A DNA stretch of 10,465 nt from contig QIAS01000188.1 of the NCBI GenBank assembly GCA_003225615.1, positions 22,535-32,999 on the forward strand. The letters are read 5' to 3'. The DNA is from Acidobacteriota bacterium. Its GTDB lineage: Bacteria; Acidobacteriota; Terriglobia; Terriglobales; Acidobacteriaceae. Both the position numbers and the translations under genes were made by a program. The notes beneath the pieces were generated by a model. The model saw only the letters and a program-made list of their open reading frames with translations, was not told where the DNA came from and made no database searches. Below, piece after piece: positions 6,760 through 10,465 of the stretch; within the stretch, counting starts at the first letter, position 1; the number at the start of each line of letters is the position of its first letter.

Positions 6760-8370
6760 CTACTGCGCCTTCGGTTTAGCGACCTTCTTCTTGGCCGCCG
6801 GGGCAGCCGGGTGATCCGGAATCGGTTTGATCCTGCTCTCATTCACAGGAGCCGTTCCTTCTCCGCTGAAGGTTGCGCCCGCCGGGACTATCCAGTAGTC
6901 CGCTGTCTTCCACAAGCCTTCAGTGGTCCCGGCGTAAACGATGGAAGGATTGCTCGGGTCTTCCTTCAGCACGCGGGTGCGGCGCGCCGAGAACGGAATG
7001 CCCTGAATTTTCGCGAACAGATCGCCCGCGCTCGTGCTCTTGTAAATGCCCGAGCAGGCGCTGGCGAACACAACCGAAGGATTTGTCGGATCGACGATGA
7101 TCGAGAACACATCAGAATCGTCGATCATTCCTTTATTAATGTGCCGCCAGTTCTTGCCGCCGTCGTCCGTCTTCCACGCCAGGTGCCACGTTTTCACCGT
7201 GGCCGAAGAGGTTGAACTCAGACCCCGCGAATCGGTACAGGTCGCGTTCACCGTGATAGTTCCTGCGGGTGCTCCTGTAGTGTTGAGAGCACCGGTGTTG
7301 CCGCTACCGGAGATAGTGCCCGCGCTCGCAGTCCAACCGCTGACGTTCACCGCTACATTGTCCGGGCTGGTACACGTGCATGTAATCGTGGCAGCCGTTC
7401 CCGGCTGAACTGTAGAAGGACTCGCCGTACAAGACATCGTAGGTGCATTCTTCGGCGGTTCTTTAACTGTGAAATTGGCGGTGCAGCTGGCTTCCCCGCC
7501 CTTCTTCATTTTGGGATCAGCCACGCGGGCGGTCACGGTGTAGCTGCCACCGGCCACACCGTTGGTATCAATGGTAGCGGTGCTGTCTTTGCCGCTCGGT
7601 TTTCCGCCGGTGCTGGTCCAGTTGTATGTCAACGTGTGCTTGGGATTGAAGTTGCTGGCAGCCACAGTGGCTGTGACCGGCTCTCCGACCATTACCTCGT
7701 TAGGCTTCACCGAACAGCTTGCCGCTGGCGGTGCTGACGGCGCGGCGCCTCCGAGATTGAACACGAGCCCGGTGCGTAGCCGCGCGCCTTGCAAAACTGG
7801 CCGGCGCAGTTCAGGAGTCTGTGGGCCGACAAAGTCGGCAAAATTGTAGCGGCCAAGCACGTAATCGGCTTCTAACAAGCGCAAGCTTAAGTGACGCACT
7901 ATCTTCAGATCGATGCCCCCACCTAGAACAGCGCCCAATCCATTCTTGGCCGGCAAGCCCTTGACTGTCAGGCGGTTCAATCCCCCCAGGGTGTGAATAA
8001 ACATGTTTACGCCTTCGCCCCGCCACATAAGGCGAGGGCCCACAGTTGCCGTACTCTCATTGGCCGGCGTGTCCCAATTGCCACCGTAATCAAACTCCAG
8101 CGCGAGGTACTTGTTAAAGTTAATACCCAGCGCTGCTCCCGCGCCTTCAGCTATTGAGGGCAATTTCGTGGCAATGGGATTTCCGAAGGCGTCCCTGCCG
8201 GTGGCTACCGTACCGCCGGGGTTCAGCCATTGGTAGCCGGCGAATATGTCCGCCTTAGGTGGCTTTTCCTCCTGCGCCAGCATCAAGCTAGAAGTCACAA
8301 ACAGATTCAGAAGTAGCACGATGCCAATCATCATCACGGAATCGCTGCGTAAACAGTCGCGACGTGACAT
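6760..8370 (-). CDS. Chimeric outer-membrane beta-barrel/Ig-like protein with a grafted beta-propeller segment
   Basis: A 536-residue envelope protein. The start is ATG at 8370, five bases after GGAGG; the in-frame extension to 8553 lacks such support. Signal peptide residues 12-33 (VMMIGIVLLLNLFVTSSLMLAQ). Residues about 37-208 look like an eight-stranded OmpA-type barrel (DIFAGYQWL to TGLVFNLGG). Two cysteine-containing Ig/PKD-like domains follow (about 217-303 and 312-393; SCSVKPNEVMVGEPV, SCTASPSTVQPG). Residues 394-491 are a near-exact copy of residues 196-293 of the adjacent propeller protein, with one substitution (KTW to KNW). The chain then resumes as YWIVPAGATFSGEG and a lysine/alanine tail (AAKKKVAKPKAQ). 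The graft starts mid-strand and ends halfway through an Asp-box, so it is not a complete blade set. In relatives I would expect an OmpA-like peptidoglycan-binding domain before a WIVPxGA tail (from memory), which the graft may have replaced. A monocistronic unit. Confidence 0.82.
   Translation of the reverse strand: MSRRDCLRSDSVMMIGIVLLLNLFVTSSLMLAQEEKPPKADIFAGYQWLNPGGTVATGRDAFGNPIATKLPSIAEGAGAALGINFNKYLALEFDYGGNWDTPANESTATVGPRLMWRGEGVNMFIHTLGGLNRLTVKGLPAKNGLGAVLGGGIDLKIVRHLSLRLLEADYVLGRYNFADFVGPQTPELRRPVLQGARLRTGLVFNLGGAAPSAPPAASCSVKPNEVMVGEPVTATVAASNFNPKHTLTYNWTSTGGKPSGKDSTATIDTNGVAGGSYTVTARVADPKMKKGGEASCTANFTVKEPPKNAPTMSCTASPSTVQPGTAATITCTCTSPDNVAVNVSGWTASAGTISGSGNTGALNTTGAPAGTITVNATCTDSRGLSSTSSATVKTWHLAWKTDDGGKNWRHINKGMIDDSDVFSIIVDPTNPSVVFASACSGIYKSTSAGDLFAKIQGIPFSARRTRVLKEDPSNPSIVYAGTTEGLWKTADYWIVPAGATFSGEGTAPVNESRIKPIPDHPAAPAAKKKVAKPKAQ
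6898..7192. repeat. 295-bp duplicated segment, grafted copy in the outer-membrane protein gene
   Basis: Second copy of 5739-6033. The offset of 1159 bp matches the frame difference between the two genes, so the copied codons are read in the same frame. Outside the two edges the flanks show no similarity: TCACCGTGGCC after 7192 against CCCGCGTAGAC after 6033, and unrelated sequence before 6898. No terminal inverted repeats or target-site duplication are visible at the edges, so this is not an obvious transposon. Confidence 0.95.
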
Positions 8371-8707
8371 CTCATCCTCCGGAACTACATACTTGCGATG
8401 GAACATGTATGCGGAATGCAAACCCGGGAGCCCGACATCTGCGACAAAGAAAAAATGCCGCTGAAACTTGAGACTCAGAATTCTACAGTATCGTAAGCTC
8501 GCAGCGAAACCTTGGCTCCGCACATGGGCGAGTCTTAGAGCCACTGCCAACATCCCGAGTTGCTCCCGGGTAGCGGTGTTTTGGGGGTCTCAGAATGATA
8601 TACAGGTTTAGCCCCAGGCTTTTGCCGGACAGCGCTAAAGTCCGCGTTTATGAAATGCACCCTCGGCCTTGCTTGTAAGGGCGAGAAGCCGGAATAATGG
8701 ATTCCTC
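8371..8707. promoter_or_regulatory. Divergent intergenic region between the outer-membrane protein and regulator genes
   Basis: About 340 bp that must hold the promoters for the minus-strand outer-membrane gene and the plus-strand regulator. I see the GGAGGA ribosome-binding site of the former at about 8375-8380, and no credible small gene. No sigma-54 spacing match was found on either strand. A plus-strand TATACA at about 8600-8605 is a weak -10 candidate without a good -35. Confidence 0.4.
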
Positions 8708-10111
8708 ATGACTCACGAAAAGGTTCTGATTGTCGAAGACGAGGAAAACGAGCGTACTGGGCTGGCCGAACTGATTTCGGCTTGGGGCTACCGCACCGAA
8801 ACCGCTCGCGACGGTCAAGAAGGCATGGACAAGGTCGTGCAATGGTCGCCGGCCATCATCATCACCGACCTCAAAATGCCGCGGATGGGCGGCATGGAAT
8901 TGCTTGAGCGTTTGTCGGAGCAGTCGCAAACCATGGCGGTAATAGTAGTCACCGCGCAAGGCACCATTGATAGCGCCGTGCACGCCATGCGCATGGGCGC
9001 CTATGATTACGTGCAAAAACCTATTGATACGAATCGTCTGCGAACCATCTTGCAGAATGCTTCGGCTCTTCTGGGAACGCGCGTGGAACTGGAAGTCACG
9101 CGCCGCAAGTTGCGGGACAGCGGTTCGCTGGGCAGCCTGGTCGGCGCGTCGAAGAAAATGCAGGAGATTTTTCGCTTGACCGAGATGGTGGCGCCGAGCA
9201 CCGCTTCTGTACTCATCACCGGCGCCAGCGGCACAGGGAAGGAATTGGTAGCCCGCACTATTCACGAACTCAGCCCGCGCAAGAACAGGCCCTTTGTCCC
9301 CATCAATTGCGCCGCAATTCCTGAGACGCTGATCGAGAGTGAAATCTTCGGTCATGAAAAGGGCGCATTCACCGGGGCGCTCGAACGCCGTACTGGCTGC
9401 TTCGAGCTGGCCGAAGGCGGTACGCTGCTGCTGGATGAAATCGGCGAAATGCCCATCGCCACCCAGGCTAAGCTGCTGCGCGTTTTGGAGGACCGCAAAC
9501 TACGCCGCTTGGGCAGTAGGGTGGAGACCACGGTGGATGTTCGCGTCCTCGCAGCCACCAACAAAGTTCCCGAAGAAGCGGTTGCAAACGGCGAACTGCG
9601 CCAGGACCTCTATTATCGTTTGAACGTATTCAACATTCACATGCCGCCCTTGCGCGAGCACAAAGAGGATATTCCGGATCTCGTGCACACGCTTCTGGCG
9701 GAGATGAGCGCCAAGCATAGCCGGAAAGTAGCCACGGTCAGCGAAGCCGTGCTCAATGTTTTCAATAATTATTCCTGGCCGGGAAATGTGCGCGAGCTGC
9801 GCAACACGCTGGAGCGTGCGGTCATCGTCTGCGAAGGCGGAGTAATTGAGACCAAACACCTTCCGCCCGGATTCGGCCAGAGTACCGTCCGGGCTGCCGC
9901 CAATGATCCGGATGCGGTGAGGCTGGGGGTTGGCACGACGGTTGAGGAAGCAGAGAAGTTGCTGATCCTCAAGACGCTGGAGGCCACCAGCAACAACAAG
10001 ACCAGGGCCGCTGAAATACTCGGCATCAGCCTGAAAACTCTGCATAATAAGCTCAAGGAATATGGCAACGCCGCGGGCGATGGGGGCCCTGGCAAAGAGG
10101 ATGAGGTCTGA
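8708..10111 (+). CDS. Sigma-54-dependent (NtrC-family) response regulator, intact
   Basis: A 467-residue two-component transcription activator. Receiver domain at about 4-120 with acidic E10/D11/E12, phosphoacceptor D54 (TDLKMP), T82 and K104 (QKP). AAA+ domain at about 142-370 with Walker A GASGTGKE (172-179; GESGTGKE is more common), GAFTGA (219-224) for sigma-54 contact, Walker B LLLDEIG (240-246) and the WPGNVRELRN motif. The C-terminus is a Fis-type DNA-binding helix-turn-helix (KTRAAEILGISLKTLHNKLKEYG). Phosphorylation of D54 would trigger ring assembly and ATP-driven opening of sigma-54 promoters. I chose ATG 8708 because the receiver begins at once after it (MTHEKVLIVEDE); a TTG 39 bases upstream is possible. 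The ribosome-binding site is weak. A membrane sensor gene starts 136 bp downstream on the same strand and is the likely kinase partner. It is not a recent copy of the broken regulator at 89-1505: the sequences differ throughout. Confidence 0.95.
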   Translation: MTHEKVLIVEDEENERTGLAELISAWGYRTETARDGQEGMDKVVQWSPAIIITDLKMPRMGGMELLERLSEQSQTMAVIVVTAQGTIDSAVHAMRMGAYDYVQKPIDTNRLRTILQNASALLGTRVELEVTRRKLRDSGSLGSLVGASKKMQEIFRLTEMVAPSTASVLITGASGTGKELVARTIHELSPRKNRPFVPINCAAIPETLIESEIFGHEKGAFTGALERRTGCFELAEGGTLLLDEIGEMPIATQAKLLRVLEDRKLRRLGSRVETTVDVRVLAATNKVPEEAVANGELRQDLYYRLNVFNIHMPPLREHKEDIPDLVHTLLAEMSAKHSRKVATVSEAVLNVFNNYSWPGNVRELRNTLERAVIVCEGGVIETKHLPPGFGQSTVRAAANDPDAVRLGVGTTVEEAEKLLILKTLEATSNNKTRAAEILGISLKTLHNKLKEYGNAAGDGGPGKEDEV

Positions 10112-10125
10112 GCGCGGAAACGCGC
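10112..10125 (+). other. Short GNRA-type hairpin immediately after the regulator stop
   Basis: GCGCG (10112-10116), loop GAAA, CGCGC (10121-10125), starting directly after the TGA. The 5-bp GC stem with a GAAA tetraloop would be stable in RNA, but no U tract follows, so it is not a standard terminator. It may protect or punctuate the message before the sensor gene. Confidence 0.4.
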
Positions 10126-10140
10126 ACTAGCCTAATGCAG

Positions 10141-10234
10141 TTCTTTGTGAACTTGGCGAATCCTTTGCGAATTTTGGAGTAAAGCTTTTAACCGCAAAGC
10201 GCGCCAAGAAAGTCGAAGCGAAGAACGCAAAGAA
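10141..10234. repeat. Imperfect long inverted repeat of the ACCGCAAAG dispersed type
   Basis: Three nested stems: TTCTTTG (10141-10147) with CAAAGAA (10228-10234), CTTGGCG (10152-10158) with CGCCAAG (10202-10208), and CTTTGCG (10163-10169) with CGCAAAG (10193-10199). The right arm reads ACCGCAAAGCGCGCCAAG and later AACGCAAAG. Sequences of this look recur as intergenic repeats in many soil bacterial genomes (from memory). It fills most of the gap between the regulator and sensor genes and would fold in the shared transcript. Confidence 0.65.
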
Positions 10235-10247
10235 GTTATCTTTTGCG

Positions 10248-10465
10248 ATGAGCCGTAAAGCCAAGATCGTACTCGCAATCACCTTCATGGTCGCCGTGCT
10301 GGTGTCGGCATTTTCTTATTTCTATATTTCGGAGATCCTGGAGCAAAGAATCACTTCCGCGTATGAAATGGCCTCGCTGCTCACGGCACAGCTTTACCTG
10401 GTCGCAACCACTGCGGTACCCGACCTGAGCAGCACCAAGGTGGATACCAGCGATCCCGCTGCGGT
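10248..10465 (+). CDS. Membrane sensor protein, probable histidine kinase, cut by the window end
   Basis: An open frame from ATG 10248 to the last base, 72 codons visible. It starts MSRKAKIVLAITFMV, and residues about 5-27 form one strong membrane helix (KIVLAITFMVAVLVSAFSYF), followed by YISEILEQRITSAYEMASLL, which has the look of the start of an extracytoplasmic or coiled sensor segment. A basic N-terminus before the helix places it in the cytoplasm. No kinase motif is within the window, so the histidine kinase call rests on position, directly downstream of an NtrC-type regulator on the same strand, and on the general look. The ribosome-binding site is weak (AGAAG about 12 bases upstream). 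Confidence 0.65.
   Translation, partial: MSRKAKIVLAITFMVAVLVSAFSYFYISEILEQRITSAYEMASLLTAQLYLVATTAVPDLSSTKVDTSDPAA

Noticed and set aside
5739..7192. Insertion sequence or transposon as the cause of the 295-bp duplication
   Set aside because: No transposase, no terminal inverted repeats and no target-site duplication at the edges; the copied piece is ordinary propeller coding sequence.
8371..8553. N-terminal extension of the outer-membrane protein to an upstream ATG
   Set aside because: The extension has no ribosome-binding site and would bury the signal peptide 60 residues inside the protein; ATG 8370 has GGAGG at five bases and is followed by a normal signal peptide.
8648..9355. 235-codon minus-strand open frame opposite the intact NtrC regulator
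   Set aside because: Antisense to a fully conserved receiver and AAA+ coding region; its protein is low in recognisable structure and rich in His, Arg and Gln as expected of a shadow frame.

Overview
The window looks like chromosomal DNA from an environmental, probably soil or peat, member of the Acidobacteriota. This is an inference from gene style: soluble multi-PAS hybrid kinases, NtrC-type regulators whose GAFTGA loop runs into MQSKEG, secreted Asp-box (sortilin/VPS10-like) beta-propellers, glycine-zipper lipoproteins, and an ACCGCAAAG-type dispersed inverted repeat. No rRNA, tRNA, CRISPR array, transposase or phage gene is visible.

Layout. From about 1 to 8370 everything is coded on the minus strand. 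Read in the direction of transcription it is: (1) an outer-membrane beta-barrel/Ig-like protein (8370-6760) closed by an intrinsic terminator (6743-6711); (2) a secreted Asp-box beta-propeller protein (6617-4617) closed by a terminator (4595-4566); (3) a short glycine-zipper lipoprotein (4397-3768) closed by a terminator (3696-3672); (4) a two-gene unit of a soluble hybrid histidine kinase (3433-1502) and a sigma-54-dependent NtrC-type response regulator (1505-89), overlapping by ATGA. From 8708 the coding strand flips: a second, intact NtrC-type regulator (8708-10111), then a repeat-bearing intergenic gap, then the start of a membrane sensor protein cut off by the window end (10248-10465), probably its histidine kinase. 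So two sigma-54 activator/kinase systems bracket three cell-envelope genes.

What stands out. (a) A 295-bp piece of the beta-propeller gene (5739-6033) is present again at about 97% identity and in frame inside the neighbouring outer-membrane protein gene (6898-7192), making a chimeric protein whose C-terminal part is half a propeller. (b) The first NtrC regulator is split by a 4-bp tandem duplication (GCTC GCTC, 777-784) exactly after the GAFTGA motif; deleting one copy restores a 470-residue protein. (c) The lipoprotein gene seems to have lost the end of its reading frame: a plausible family-like C-terminus lies just past the stop in another frame. (d) Upstream of the lipoprotein is a 17-bp perfectly abutting tandem repeat beside a TGGCA-N7-TGCCA dyad that reads as a -24/-12 sigma-54 promoter on either strand.

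How the genes may work together is inference only: the kinases sense cytoplasmic (PAS) or envelope signals and phosphorylate the NtrC-type regulators, which activate sigma-54 promoters, possibly including the one at the lipoprotein gene. Three separate lesions or rearrangements within 8 kb suggest either a locus undergoing decay and recombination or local assembly error; the intact regulator on the plus strand shows no such damage.
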